A DNA stretch of 64,000 nt, from NCBI GenBank assembly GCA_023251095.1, contig JAHEZL010000003.1, positions 62,001 through 126,000 on the forward strand, in the 5' to 3' direction. Made by a program: the position numbers and the translations under genes. This DNA is from Flavobacteriales bacterium. GTDB lineage: Bacteria > Bacteroidota > Bacteroidia > Flavobacteriales_C > GCA-002722245. The notes below the pieces were generated by a model. That model did not search any database and was not told the DNA's origin. It worked only from the letters and a program-made list of their open reading frames with translations. Of the stretch, positions 8,559 to 17,470 are shown piece after piece. Positions within the stretch are counted from its first letter, which is position 1. Each line of letters opens with the position of its first letter.

Positions 8559-9614
8559 GTGAAGAAAGAGCTAAAAATTGGAATCATTGTAGTTATTACC
8601 CTGGCTTGTGCCTATTGGGGTTTTACCTTTTTGAAAGGCTTCGACATGTTTTCGGAAGAGTCGGTTTATCACGCTAAATACGATAACATTCAGGGGCTGG
8701 AGGTTTCCAATCCGGTGAAATATCATGGATTGAAAGTCGGACAGGTAAGCGCTATCTCTCTTTCTCATGATAGCATTGGCGGAAATGGTGCAGTAGACGT
8801 TACTTTTATCATCAACAACAAAGACATTCATATTACAGATATGGCCATCGCCCGTATCATCAGTTCGGATTTATTGGGATCACGTGCCATAAACCTTGAG
8901 CGTCTTGATAGCGGAAATGTTGTGCAATCCGGAGCATACATTGCAGGCGGTGTGGAAAAGGATTTGCAAACGCAGGTGGCTGAAGAAATTTTGCCGTTGA
9001 AACAAAGCGCTCAAACCCTTATTAAAAGTGTAGAGCAATTGGTGGAGTCCTTTAAAGCCGTAATGAATGAGGATACTAAAAACAATTTGATTGAAGCTTT
9101 TGCTTCTATTCCAAACACCATTAAAAATATAGAGAATGCCACTAAAACCATTGATACCACTATCGAGGCTTCTGCAGATAAAATACGTGGTGTTTTGGCA
9201 AATGTTTATTCTATCAGCGCTAATCTTAGAGAAAGTAACGAGAAGATAAAATCCATTATTGATAACCTGAATGTTGTTACCGATTCATTGGCTAAAGCCA
9301 ATATCACCGAAACAATTATGCTGGTGAATAAAACAATGACTAAAACCAGTGATATTTTACAAAAAATTAATTCCGGACAAGGTACCATCGGTAAACTCAT
9401 CAACGATGATAAATTGTATCAGGAGCTGATTTTAACCGATGCGCGTTTGAATTTGCTCATCATGGATATTCAGGAAAATCCGCAACGATACATCAATCTT
9501 TCTCTGGTGGATTTTAGAAGTCACAAAGATAAATTCAAAGGTGATTCAGTTATCATTCAGCAATTGATTCAGCACGATACTACATTGTACAACAGGATGC
9601 TTCAAAAAAAATAA
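8559..9614 (+). CDS. MCE/MlaD family lipid-transport protein
   Basis: A 351-residue single-pass inner-membrane protein. The N-terminal helix (KIGIIVVITLACAYWGFTFL) is followed by an MCE domain at residues about 35-110 (VYHAKYDNIQGLEVSNPVKY, then VGQVSAISL). The remaining 230 residues are largely helical and probably coiled coil. MCE proteins form hexameric rings or tubes that bind phospholipid between the membranes. The start is GTG at 8559, since no ATG allows the anchor to be kept. Neighbouring lptD and amidase genes fit an envelope role. No Mla ATPase or permease gene is in the window. Confidence 0.9.
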   Translation: MKKELKIGIIVVITLACAYWGFTFLKGFDMFSEESVYHAKYDNIQGLEVSNPVKYHGLKVGQVSAISLSHDSIGGNGAVDVTFIINNKDIHITDMAIARIISSDLLGSRAINLERLDSGNVVQSGAYIAGGVEKDLQTQVAEEILPLKQSAQTLIKSVEQLVESFKAVMNEDTKNNLIEAFASIPNTIKNIENATKTIDTTIEASADKIRGVLANVYSISANLRESNEKIKSIIDNLNVVTDSLAKANITETIMLVNKTMTKTSDILQKINSGQGTIGKLINDDKLYQELILTDARLNLLIMDIQENPQRYINLSLVDFRSHKDKFKGDSVIIQQLIQHDTTLYNRMLQKK

Positions 9615-9620
9615 ACACTT

Positions 9621-10934
9621 ATGCAGTATTTACCAAATGTTTTGTTTGCAGTATTACTGGCTGTTACGGCAGTATTGTTTGCTAAACAGGCAAGCAAAAT
9701 CAGAAGAAATATTTTACTGGGTCGCGATTTAGACCGCAGCGACAATCCGAAACTGAGATGGAAAACCATGTTTATGGTAGCTCTCGGACAATCGAAAATG
9801 GTGAAAAGACCCGTTGCCGGTTTATTGCACATTGTGGTGTACGCAGGTTTTGTGATCATCAATATTGAAGTGATTGAAATATTAATCGACGGACTTTTCT
9901 CCACGCACAGAGTACTTTTATTTATGGGTGCATTTTATGATTTTCTGATTGGCTCTTTCGAAATCCTTGCCATATTGGTATTGGTAGCGTGTTTGATTTT
10001 TTTAATCAGAAGAAATGTTTTAAAAATCAAAAGATTCTGGAGTCGCGAAATGACTTCATGGCCGCGTTCTGATGCGAATTTGATTTTAATAACGGAGGTT
10101 CTTTTGATGTCGGCTTTTTTATTGATGAATGCCAGCGATTCTATTTTACAGGAAAGAATGGTGGAGCATTTTTCCAAAGCAGGAGCTTTTCCCATCTCCT
10201 CTTTCTTTGTGCCTTTGTTTGATGGAATGTCCACCGACTCCTTAATTTTTATGGAAAGATTTTGCTGGTGGTTTCACATCGTTGGAATTTTTGCTTTCAT
10301 TAATTATTTACCGATCTCGAAACACTTTCACATCATACTCGCTTTCCCGAATGTATATTATTCCAATCTGGAAAAATTAGGAAGATTCAGCAATATCGGA
10401 GCTGTTACCAATGAGGTGAAATTAATGATGGATCCTACGGCAACTCCTCCTCCGGCAGATGGTGCGCCGCAAACCTTTGGTGCAAAAGATATTCAGGATT
10501 TAACCTGGAAGAGCATTATGGACGGCTACACCTGTACAGAGTGTGGAAGATGTTCGGCTGTTTGTCCGGCCAACCAAACCGGAAAATTATTGTCGCCGCG
10601 AAAAATCATGATGGATGTTCGCGACAGGGCGGAAGAAGTCGGAAAAAATATTGATAAACACGGCAAGGATTTTAACGATGGAAAAATGTTGGTGAACGAT
10701 TATATCACTGCCGAAGAATTGTGGGCGTGTACAACTTGTAATGCCTGTACCGATGCTTGTCCGGTGAACAATGATCCACTCGCTGTAATCGTTGAATTGC
10801 GAAGATATCTGGTGATGGAAAAATCGGAAGCGCCAAAAGAACTCAACAACATGTTTACCAATATTGAGAACAACGGGGCACCTTGGCAGTTTCCAATGTC
10901 CGATCGTTTGAACTGGGCAAAAGAGGAACAATAA
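9621..10934 (+). CDS. Membrane 4Fe-4S protein, HdrC/NarI-like fusion
   Basis: A 437-residue redox protein. The N-terminal 245 residues hold about five or six transmembrane helices, with histidines spaced as possible haem ligands (for example His69, His217, His235). This resembles nitrate reductase gamma-type cytochrome domains. A cytoplasmic domain follows with two 4Fe-4S motifs: CTECGRCSAVC (Cys305, 308, 311, 315) and CTTCNACTDAC (Cys370, 373, 376, 380). With the CCG-domain protein encoded next it forms an HdrDE-like pair that could pass electrons between a soluble donor and the quinone pool. The natural donor is unknown. It is 6 bases after the MCE gene and 24 bases before its partner. Confidence 0.85.
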   Translation: MQYLPNVLFAVLLAVTAVLFAKQASKIRRNILLGRDLDRSDNPKLRWKTMFMVALGQSKMVKRPVAGLLHIVVYAGFVIINIEVIEILIDGLFSTHRVLLFMGAFYDFLIGSFEILAILVLVACLIFLIRRNVLKIKRFWSREMTSWPRSDANLILITEVLLMSAFLLMNASDSILQERMVEHFSKAGAFPISSFFVPLFDGMSTDSLIFMERFCWWFHIVGIFAFINYLPISKHFHIILAFPNVYYSNLEKLGRFSNIGAVTNEVKLMMDPTATPPPADGAPQTFGAKDIQDLTWKSIMDGYTCTECGRCSAVCPANQTGKLLSPRKIMMDVRDRAEEVGKNIDKHGKDFNDGKMLVNDYITAEELWACTTCNACTDACPVNNDPLAVIVELRRYLVMEKSEAPKELNNMFTNIENNGAPWQFPMSDRLNWAKEEQ

Positions 10935-10958
10935 TTCACAATCATTAAAGTATTTAAT

Positions 10959-11747
10959 ATGTCGCAACTTGTAGTTCCAACAATGGCCGAGATGACCGCC
11001 AAAGGCGAAACTCCCGAAGTTTTATTTTGGGTAGGATGCTCAGGAAGTTTTGATGACAGAGCGAAAAAAATTACGCGTACAATGGCTCAGTTGCTCACCA
11101 AGGCAAAAGTAAAATTTGCTGTTTTGGGAACAGAGGAAGCTTGTACGGGCGATCCGGCAAAGCGTGCAGGAAATGAGTTTTTATTTCAAATGCAGGCCTT
11201 CACCAACATACAGGTACTTAACGCCTACAATGTAAAAAAAGTGGTCACTACTTGTCCGCATTGCTTCAATACTTTAAAAAATGAATATCCTGAATTGGGT
11301 GGAAACTATGAAGTGATGCACCATACAGAACTTTTGCAAATATTGTTGAACGACGGAAGATTGAGTGTTGCAGGCGGAAAGTTCAAAGGCAAAAAAATTA
11401 CTTATCACGATGCCTGTTATTTAGGAAGAGCGAATGATGTGTATGAAGCACCAAGAGATTTAATTGCAAAATTGGATTCTGAATTTGTGGAGATGAAACG
11501 TTCACGCGCTAAGGGTTTATGCTGCGGTGCGGGTGGTGCACAAATGTGGAAAGAACCTGAAAAAGGAAACAAAGACATCAATATAGAAAGAACGGAAGAC
11601 GCTTTGGAAGTGAGTCCGGATATCATCGCAACAGGCTGTCCTTATTGTAATACTATGTTAACCGACGGTGTGAAAAATAAAAACAAAGAAGGTCAGGTTA
11701 AGGTTTTCGACCTTGCGGAATTGGTCGCGCAAGCTTCGGATTTATAG
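10959..11747 (+). CDS. CCG-domain Fe-S oxidoreductase subunit (HdrB-like)
   Basis: A 262-residue cytoplasmic protein with two cysteine-rich CCG domains, as in heterodisulfide reductase subunit B/D, GlpC and LutA. Visible motifs are VVTTCPHCFNTLKNEYPELG in the first half, YHDACYLGRANDVYEAPR, the GLCCGAGGAQMW centre, and a late ATGCPYCNTM. These cysteines bind a catalytic or electron-transfer cluster. It pairs with the membrane 4Fe-4S protein encoded 24 bases upstream. No heterodisulfide, lactate or glycerol-phosphate genes are adjacent, so a generic quinone-linked dehydrogenase module is the safest description. Confidence 0.87.
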   Translation: MSQLVVPTMAEMTAKGETPEVLFWVGCSGSFDDRAKKITRTMAQLLTKAKVKFAVLGTEEACTGDPAKRAGNEFLFQMQAFTNIQVLNAYNVKKVVTTCPHCFNTLKNEYPELGGNYEVMHHTELLQILLNDGRLSVAGGKFKGKKITYHDACYLGRANDVYEAPRDLIAKLDSEFVEMKRSRAKGLCCGAGGAQMWKEPEKGNKDINIERTEDALEVSPDIIATGCPYCNTMLTDGVKNKNKEGQVKVFDLAELVAQASDL

Positions 11748-11748
11748 C

Positions 11749-12546
11749 ATGGAAATTCTTGATGCATCCCTTTTTGAATCGCGTCCTTCCGACAAAAGTA
11801 CCGCTGATGTAAATCATTATGTCATCAGCGAAGGAGGATTTGATGCAATGAAAAAGGTGATTGTTAAAAAGCTAGTGACCAATTTAATCGTTATGACAAT
11901 TATTATCGTAACGGGAATTCAATTGATGTATTTTTTTAACGGACAAGAATTCGACCTGACTTTATTGCTCATTAATTTCATCTCTATTGCTGTAATAGGT
12001 GCAATTTCTACTTCTTTGAAAATTCGTAAACTGGCAAAAAAGAATATAGAAATTTATAGTAATTATGAGCTTCTGCTTACTTCTGATTCAATAGTCAGAG
12101 AAATAAAAGGATATCCATCCGTTAGCATTCCAATCCCTGAGATTAAAGACATCATTCTTCATAAAAATGGAAATTTAACGGTTCGTTCCAGGAGCTCCAT
12201 TCATGATGTAATAGGTATTCCTTTTCAAATAGAGAGATATGACGAATTGGAGGCAAAATTGAGCAGTATTATGCCAATGAATAAAAAATTCAAATTTATT
12301 AATCAGGAAATTTACAGAGTGCTTTTTATTATAGTGCTTGGGGGAACGATGCCTATCATATCTTTCTCAGAAAATCCAATCGTTTTAGTTTTTTGTGTTG
12401 TGCTTTTACTTTCCTTTAGTATATGGTCCTTCATCTTTGTTCGTAAAAGCAAAAATTTGGATGCAGCGGGTAGAAGAAAAAGTTATTTGTCTTACCTGGT
12501 GTTTTTAGTTTTTGTATTTTTAGCCATCTATAAGATATTCCAATGA
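11749..12546 (+). CDS. Hypothetical membrane protein
   Basis: 265 residues from the ATG at 11749, one base after the preceding stop; an earlier in-frame start would overlap the redox gene. Two transmembrane pairs are visible, at residues about 47-90 (VTNLIVMTIIIVTGIQLMYF; LLINFISIAVIGAIS) and about 195-260 (IYRVLFIIVLGGTMPIISF; IVLVFCVVLLLSFSIWSF; YLVFLVFVFLAI). A soluble beta-rich segment between them (SIVREIKGYPSVSIPIPEI) resembles a PH-like or bPH fold, but I cannot assign a family. It overlaps the next gene by 4 bases, so the two are probably translated together. Confidence 0.75.
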   Translation: MEILDASLFESRPSDKSTADVNHYVISEGGFDAMKKVIVKKLVTNLIVMTIIIVTGIQLMYFFNGQEFDLTLLLINFISIAVIGAISTSLKIRKLAKKNIEIYSNYELLLTSDSIVREIKGYPSVSIPIPEIKDIILHKNGNLTVRSRSSIHDVIGIPFQIERYDELEAKLSSIMPMNKKFKFINQEIYRVLFIIVLGGTMPIISFSENPIVLVFCVVLLLSFSIWSFIFVRKSKNLDAAGRRKSYLSYLVFLVFVFLAIYKIFQ

Positions 12547-13043
12547 AGTTTCAACCTCAAAATAATCTCCCTTTAAATTCTCGTGTTTGGATCTACCAAT
12601 CCAATAGAATTTTAAACAACGATGAAAGTGCAACAGCTCAGGACATCATCAATAATTTTTTGCCCAACTGGAAATCACATGGCAAAGAACTGCAAGCTGC
12701 CATTGAACTCTATCACAATTTGTTTATTGTAGTTTTCGCTAATGAATCTGCTGAAGCGCCGTCGGGTTGTTCCATTGATTCATCCGTTGGAATGATTAAA
12801 CAGATTCAGAGTGCATTGAATATTGATTTGTTTGACCGACTCACTATCTCATATGTGAAAGACGGACAAATTGCTTTGTGCAAATTATTTCAGTTTGAAG
12901 ACAAGTTAAAATCGGGTGAAGTAAACGCTGATACTTTGGTGTTTAATAATCTGGTGGATTCAAAAGAAAAATTGATGTCGTTGTGGTTGGTGCCTGTGAA
13001 AGAAAGCTGGCACAAACAATTACTGCCGACGATTCAGGCATAA
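12543..13043 (+). CDS. Conserved Bacteroidota protein of unknown function
   Basis: 166 residues, soluble, with no signal peptide or membrane segment. Motifs such as SRVWIYQSNR, FLPNWKSHGKELQA, LFIVVFANES and SGCSIDSSV are ones I recall from a small family widespread in Bacteroidota. That family is often labelled ABC transporter ATPase in databases, but no Walker A or signature motif is present, so the label should not be used. SGCSIDSSV could be a nucleophile or binding loop. The start ATG overlaps the previous stop (ATGA). Confidence 0.8.
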   Translation: MKFQPQNNLPLNSRVWIYQSNRILNNDESATAQDIINNFLPNWKSHGKELQAAIELYHNLFIVVFANESAEAPSGCSIDSSVGMIKQIQSALNIDLFDRLTISYVKDGQIALCKLFQFEDKLKSGEVNADTLVFNNLVDSKEKLMSLWLVPVKESWHKQLLPTIQA

Positions 13044-13044
13044 A

Positions 13045-15306
13045 TTATTTCTTCTTCTTCTTCTTCTTTGGATTTTTTCCACCCAACTGTAAAAAGTTGT
13101 AATATAAATTCGATTTCAATCTGTCGTGCGTATCCCTGGCCAGGATTTTATAAGAGTTATTGAAAATGATTTTCCCTTTTTCAATGTCGGCTACCAGCAT
13201 ATAGTGATAAGTGTAATAATCAGGTGTGAGTGCATCGGCAAGGAAAACTGGAGCCAGTGGCGGCATATAATAAGCGTACATGGCAAAGGTAAAAGGATCG
13301 GCCATTGCATCGGCCTGAGTGATGGCGAAAATGCTGTTCCAGGCCAGATAGCGGGTGTTGTGTTTTTGAAGCAGCAATTGTGTGAGCCGGTAATCGGTGC
13401 TGAGCATACTGTCGAGTCCCGCATGGATGTGCAACTCATTAATAAAGGCATTCAGTCGCGCTATCTCATTAAAAATACTCACTTGTTTTGTGTTGAGAAA
13501 TTTCGAATCCAGAAGCACTACATCCAGCTGCGCTTTTTTAGCAACCTCTTTAATCATGCTGCTATATTCTTTTCGTGCTTTTTCGGAATTTACGGGATCA
13601 AAATTGTTTTGGCCGAAAACATCGTTGATTTTGTAATAGGAGGGATCCACCATTACTAATTTTTGAATATACAGATGTCTAAAGGTGCGTGGATTGTACT
13701 GTTGGGAAAGATCTGTTGAATATTTTTTATAGATGGTGACATTGTCTTTGTGAAGGAGAGCGGCAAAGTAAGCTGCAGTAAAAATCTCTTCTTTAAATAA
13801 ATCAACAAAGGCATATTCAACAACAATGGCCGGTTTTTTCAAACTTTCTTCTTCTAATTTCGAGAGTCGTTTTTTAAATTTTCCATCGTCGGGAATTTCA
13901 GTGTTAACCGGAGTTTTGTGTAGAGTGTCAATATTATTTTTTTCTATGTTGCTGAAATCATTTCCGCTCGGATAATACAGTCGGATCAATTCATTGAGCA
14001 GTTCATCTGCTTTCTTTTTTATGTCTTCACGGTAAGTGTGTTTAAAATATTGTCGCCATAAAAATTCGCAGGCAATAACATTTAAATCGGCTTTGTTTAA
14101 GGATTGAATAAAGAAATGAATTTGTTGTGCTTCGCCTTCTACATTGATGTAGGAAGAAGTAACATCCGATAAAATTCCGGCATTGTTATACTTGCAAAGG
14201 AAGTACAAAGCATTGCCGATAGAAGCATATAAAAATTCACTCTCAGGATATTTTTGAAGCAAGGCATAAGCATTGTAAATGGCCATTTCATATTTCCTGT
14301 CGGCAATATAAATTGATGTCATTTCATAACGGGCGATATCGCGGATGAATTCAAATTTTGTTGCCGGATGAATAAAATCTCTTTTACCCGCATTATTGGC
14401 CAAAGTACTTCTGCTTAAAATATTGTCGCGTCGGGCAGAGACATTGGGATGAGTACCTGAAGGATTATCGTGAATCTGAATTTCATTTACTTTTTTTAGA
14501 AAATAATTAGAAGGAATAGTAAGATGCGGTGAATTGAAAAAAGCAGGATCAAAAGGAATTTGATTACCGGGGAGATAGGAATATTGTAAAATATCGAACA
14601 CACTGTTTACACCTGCCAAACTGTAATCGGATTGTTGCAGGATGGCCAATCCAACTTCATCTGCTTCCGTTTCAAATTCTTTGCTGTAATTTTCTCTTTT
14701 GAGAATGTTCTCCTGTTCTTTTGCAGTGCTGTAGCCTTTTCTGTCCCGACTGTTTTTTTCTTCTATGAATAAATTTAAAACGTGTTTCTTTTTGAAATGT
14801 GCCACTTCATGGGCGATGACAAAAGCGAGCTGGGCTTCTGTTTGCAATTGCGCAATAAGTCCCATGTTGATTAATATGATGCCTTCCGAGGTAGAGAAAG
14901 CATTGATGTACGGCGATTTCACTACAAAGAAATGCAGCTTGGATAAAGTCTCGAGATCGTTTTTCAGTAATTCTTTTGCTACAGAAGTGATGTAGTTGCT
15001 AATGCTGTCGTTAAACAAAACCGTTCCGCTCACCAGCAATTCTGAAATGGCATAACTGCTTTCAACTATAAATTTTTCTTTTGTTTTTTTTTCGCGCCAG
15101 CTGTCTTTTTTTGTGATTTCTTTTTTCTCTTCTTCTGAAATTCTTTTCTCAATATTTTTGACAATAACTTTTGGAATCTCCCCGTTGCATTCTATTTCCT
15201 GATAATGATTGAAATCAATAACCTGTGCAGAAAGGTTGGAGAAAAGCAGATAAACAATGGAAAAACAATAAAGCAGGCGATATTTTTTTGCGCAAAATTT
15301 TTCCAT
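13045..15306 (-). CDS. Exported M48 family metalloprotease
   Basis: 753 residues from the ATG at 15306. That start begins a good signal peptide (YRLLYCFSIVYLLFSNLSAQ), whereas an earlier in-frame start adds 17 residues ahead of it. The zinc site is VIAHEVAHFKKKH, with the third ligand in ETEADEVGL, as in M48 peptidases of the BepA/YfgC and Oma1 type. After the peptidase domain (about residues 70-310) come helical, TPR-like stretches (MTSIYIADRKYEMAIYNAYA), then a long unassigned region. The protein is probably periplasmic and could act in envelope quality control. The C-terminus ends in seven lysines encoded by an AAG repeat. Confidence 0.85.
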   Translation of the reverse strand: MEKFCAKKYRLLYCFSIVYLLFSNLSAQVIDFNHYQEIECNGEIPKVIVKNIEKRISEEEKKEITKKDSWREKKTKEKFIVESSYAISELLVSGTVLFNDSISNYITSVAKELLKNDLETLSKLHFFVVKSPYINAFSTSEGIILINMGLIAQLQTEAQLAFVIAHEVAHFKKKHVLNLFIEEKNSRDRKGYSTAKEQENILKRENYSKEFETEADEVGLAILQQSDYSLAGVNSVFDILQYSYLPGNQIPFDPAFFNSPHLTIPSNYFLKKVNEIQIHDNPSGTHPNVSARRDNILSRSTLANNAGKRDFIHPATKFEFIRDIARYEMTSIYIADRKYEMAIYNAYALLQKYPESEFLYASIGNALYFLCKYNNAGILSDVTSSYINVEGEAQQIHFFIQSLNKADLNVIACEFLWRQYFKHTYREDIKKKADELLNELIRLYYPSGNDFSNIEKNNIDTLHKTPVNTEIPDDGKFKKRLSKLEEESLKKPAIVVEYAFVDLFKEEIFTAAYFAALLHKDNVTIYKKYSTDLSQQYNPRTFRHLYIQKLVMVDPSYYKINDVFGQNNFDPVNSEKARKEYSSMIKEVAKKAQLDVVLLDSKFLNTKQVSIFNEIARLNAFINELHIHAGLDSMLSTDYRLTQLLLQKHNTRYLAWNSIFAITQADAMADPFTFAMYAYYMPPLAPVFLADALTPDYYTYHYMLVADIEKGKIIFNNSYKILARDTHDRLKSNLYYNFLQLGGKNPKKKKKKK

Positions 15307-15341
15307 AACTTTTCTTTCCACAATTAAAGATAAAGAAAACC

Positions 15342-15349
15342 TACATTTG
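15342..15349 (+). promoter_or_regulatory. Putative -7 element for the gene at 15373
   Basis: TACATTTG fits TAnnTTTG exactly and lies 24 bases before ATG 15373. It overlaps the in-frame ATG at 15349, which argues that this earlier ATG is not the start. No clear TTG is found at -33. Confidence 0.4.
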
Positions 15350-15372
15350 TGAGGCATTATAATGTTACAGCA

Positions 15373-16038
15373 ATGTTTATGCGCATTTATCTGTTTGTTT
15401 TGTTTTTTATTTCTGGCGTGACTTTGCAGTCGCAGGTGCCCGGTTATTTAGGAAAAAGAAACATTGTTTATGCCGGCGGAAGAATTGCGCTGATTCCTGC
15501 AGCTTCGTATTTACTGGATATGAGCGACAATGTAGCCACGCTTAACAAAACTTCTTTTTTCTGGTCTGCGGGAGTGAAGAGAGTCATCGGCCGGTCGGGA
15601 ACAATGGGTATCAGCGGTACTTATTATCAGGACAATGTTTTTGGCGCAAAGCAAGCCGACAGGATACCTTCTTTGTTTTCGGGTTTTGATGTGCTGGTTG
15701 ATTTCCGATCTTATTTTTATTCTTCTAAAGGTAGCATTGCGCCGGTTGGAAAGCACTTTCGATATAATATTATGTATTCTAATTATGCGCTGAATACCAT
15801 TGAAAATAAAATTCCTATCGGACAAGTAATGTTTCTCGGATTGGGTGTCGGCTTAGGGGATTCTCGTGTTTTTTATGATAAAATATGGGTGGATTACGGT
15901 TGGGAGCTCAACTGGATCATTAATGTTTATGATCAGCAGGACATGTTGAGCGGCTGGGATTATACCAAGCAGGTACAACACAATCTTCAAAATTCGTACG
16001 GTATTTATTTTAACCTCAATGTAGGTTATGTGTATTAA
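15373..16038 (+). CDS. Hypothetical exported protein, possibly outer membrane
   Basis: 221 residues from ATG 15373 (a second ATG lies two codons on). An N-terminal signal peptide is clear (MRIYLFVLFFISGVTLQSQ). The mature part alternates aromatic and polar residues in strands (GTMGISGTYYQDNVFG; VLVDFRSYFYSSKG; YGIYFNLNVGYVY) and ends in an aromatic residue. This suggests a small beta-barrel or beta-rich outer-membrane protein. No family is recognised. It is divergent from the M48 protease and converges on kdsA with a 4-base overlap. Confidence 0.7.
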   Translation: MFMRIYLFVLFFISGVTLQSQVPGYLGKRNIVYAGGRIALIPAASYLLDMSDNVATLNKTSFFWSAGVKRVIGRSGTMGISGTYYQDNVFGAKQADRIPSLFSGFDVLVDFRSYFYSSKGSIAPVGKHFRYNIMYSNYALNTIENKIPIGQVMFLGLGVGLGDSRVFYDKIWVDYGWELNWIINVYDQQDMLSGWDYTKQVQHNLQNSYGIYFNLNVGYVY

Positions 16039-16850
16039 ATGGCTTTTCTGATTTTTACCAGCTTAGTCAGCAAATCTTCCAGTAAATCCAGTTGAAGCAT
16101 ATTGGCGCCATCCGATTTTGCTTCGGAAGGTTTAGGATGTGTTTCGATGAAGATGCCATCTACACCCACTGCAATTCCTGCTTTGGCAATGGTTTCAATG
16201 AGTTGAGGTTTCCCTCCGGTAACACCTGAACTTTGATTGGGTTGTTGTAAAGAATGCGTAACATCCAATACTACCGGGTGTCCGAAACTTTGCATTTCAG
16301 GGATGTTGCGGTAATCCACTACTAAATCCTGGTAACCGAAAGTATTGCCACGTTCAGTGAACCATACTTTGTTGTTTCCGCTGTCAACTACTTTTTGCGC
16401 TGCGAATTTCATTGCGCCTGAATTCACAAACTGACCTTTTTTGATGTTCACCACTTTACCGGTTTGTGCGGCAGCAATCAATAAATCTGTTTGTCGGCAA
16501 AGAAAAGCAGGTATCTGTAAAACATCCACATATTCAGCAGCAATAGCAGCATCGGTAGTTTCGTGAATGTCGGTGATGGTAGGAACTTTATATGTTTCTG
16601 AAATTTTGCGTAAAATTTTCAAAGCTTCTTTATCACCTATGCCTGTAAAGGAGTCGGCTTTGGAGCGATTGGCTTTTTTGAAAGAACCTTTGAAGATATA
16701 AGGAATCTGAAGTTTATTGGTGATGCCCACAATTCTTTCGGCAATTTGCATGGCAATCTCTTCACCTTCAATGGCACAGGGGCCGGCAATAAGAAAGAAA
16801 TTGTTGCTTTCCGTATTCTTGATATTTGGCAGATAGGAGAGGTCGATCAT
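16035..16850 (-). CDS. kdsA: 3-deoxy-8-phosphooctulonate synthase (KDO-8-P synthase)
   Basis: A 271-residue TIM-barrel enzyme joining phosphoenolpyruvate and arabinose 5-phosphate to give KDO-8-phosphate for the LPS inner core. Motifs include FFLIAGPCAIEG at the N-terminus, FKGSFKKANRSK, SFTGIGDKEAL, the substrate loop VWFTERGNTFGYQDLVVDYR, DVTHSLQQPNQ and IETHPKPSEAKSDG. Length is typical. Its presence agrees with LptD and a KDO-containing LPS. Other kds or lpx genes are not adjacent. Confidence 0.96.
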   Translation of the reverse strand: MIDLSYLPNIKNTESNNFFLIAGPCAIEGEEIAMQIAERIVGITNKLQIPYIFKGSFKKANRSKADSFTGIGDKEALKILRKISETYKVPTITDIHETTDAAIAAEYVDVLQIPAFLCRQTDLLIAAAQTGKVVNIKKGQFVNSGAMKFAAQKVVDSGNNKVWFTERGNTFGYQDLVVDYRNIPEMQSFGHPVVLDVTHSLQQPNQSSGVTGGKPQLIETIAKAGIAVGVDGIFIETHPKPSEAKSDGANMLQLDLLEDLLTKLVKIRKAI

Positions 16851-16950
16851 GATTTGAAATTTGAGTAAAGGTAAAATTCTTTTTTGATCAAAAGAGGATA
16901 TGAATCATCTTCAGAACCGGGGATTTAAAAATATACAGATCTTTATTAAT

Positions 16951-16980
16951 TTGATTGTCATTTATAATTTCATACTTTCG
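16951..16980 (+). promoter_or_regulatory. Putative promoter of the glycan cluster
   Basis: TTG (16951-16953), 19 bases, then TACTTTCG (16973-16980), one mismatch from TAnnTTTG. It lies 28 bases before the ATG of the cupin gene at 17009 and has the spacing usual for the Bacteroidota primary sigma factor. Confidence 0.6.
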
Positions 16981-17008
16981 AAATGCATTATAAATAAAGC
17001 ATTTCCTG

Positions 17009-17470
17009 ATGATTCAACACATTCTTCATAAAGATATTTTATACGCGATTATTGTAAGAAGGAATTTTAAAAAGGAAGGAATAGAGTTTTTTACGCCCAA
17101 CGAATTTTCTCAACAACTTGGTTATATGAGTCGCCCCCAAGGCTATATTGTTGAGCCTCATTTGCATTTGAGAGCCGTTAAGGAAATTTTTTATACGCAA
17201 GAAGTTTTATTGATCCGTTCGGGTAAATTAAGAGTTGATTTTTATAATAACGAAATGGAATATTTTGCCAGTGAAGTACTAGCTGAAGGCGATATTATAA
17301 TGCTTGCCCAAGGAGGGCATGGTTTTGAAATGTTGGAGCCTACAGAAATAATTGAAATCAAGCAAGGCCCATTCAACGCCGATTTGGATAAGAAGAGCTT
17401 TACTATGGATAGAGACAAAGAAATTAAAATGTATGGTGAATGGGGAAGAACCCGAAACTTTGAAGGATGA
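17009..17470 (+). CDS. Cupin-domain protein of a glycan cluster
   Basis: A 153-residue single-cupin protein. Metal-binding-type residues are in PHLHLRAVKEIFYTQE and the second motif GGHGFEML. Small cupins of this kind are common at the head of polysaccharide clusters, where relatives act as sugar epimerases or isomerases, but this one does not show the HxHK-type motif I would expect of FdtA/QdtA ketoisomerases. It overlaps the methyltransferase gene by 4 bases, so the two probably act on the same nucleotide sugar or glycan. The exact activity is unknown. Confidence 0.75.
   Translation: MIQHILHKDILYAIIVRRNFKKEGIEFFTPNEFSQQLGYMSRPQGYIVEPHLHLRAVKEIFYTQEVLLIRSGKLRVDFYNNEMEYFASEVLAEGDIIMLAQGGHGFEMLEPTEIIEIKQGPFNADLDKKSFTMDRDKEIKMYGEWGRTRNFEG

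Noticed and set aside
12543-13043. The name ABC transporter ATPase for this family
   Set aside because: No Walker A, Walker B or signature motif is present in the 166 residues.
13126-13659. A 177-codon plus-strand open frame
   Set aside because: It is fully inside the M48 protease gene on the other strand and its sequence shows no family features.
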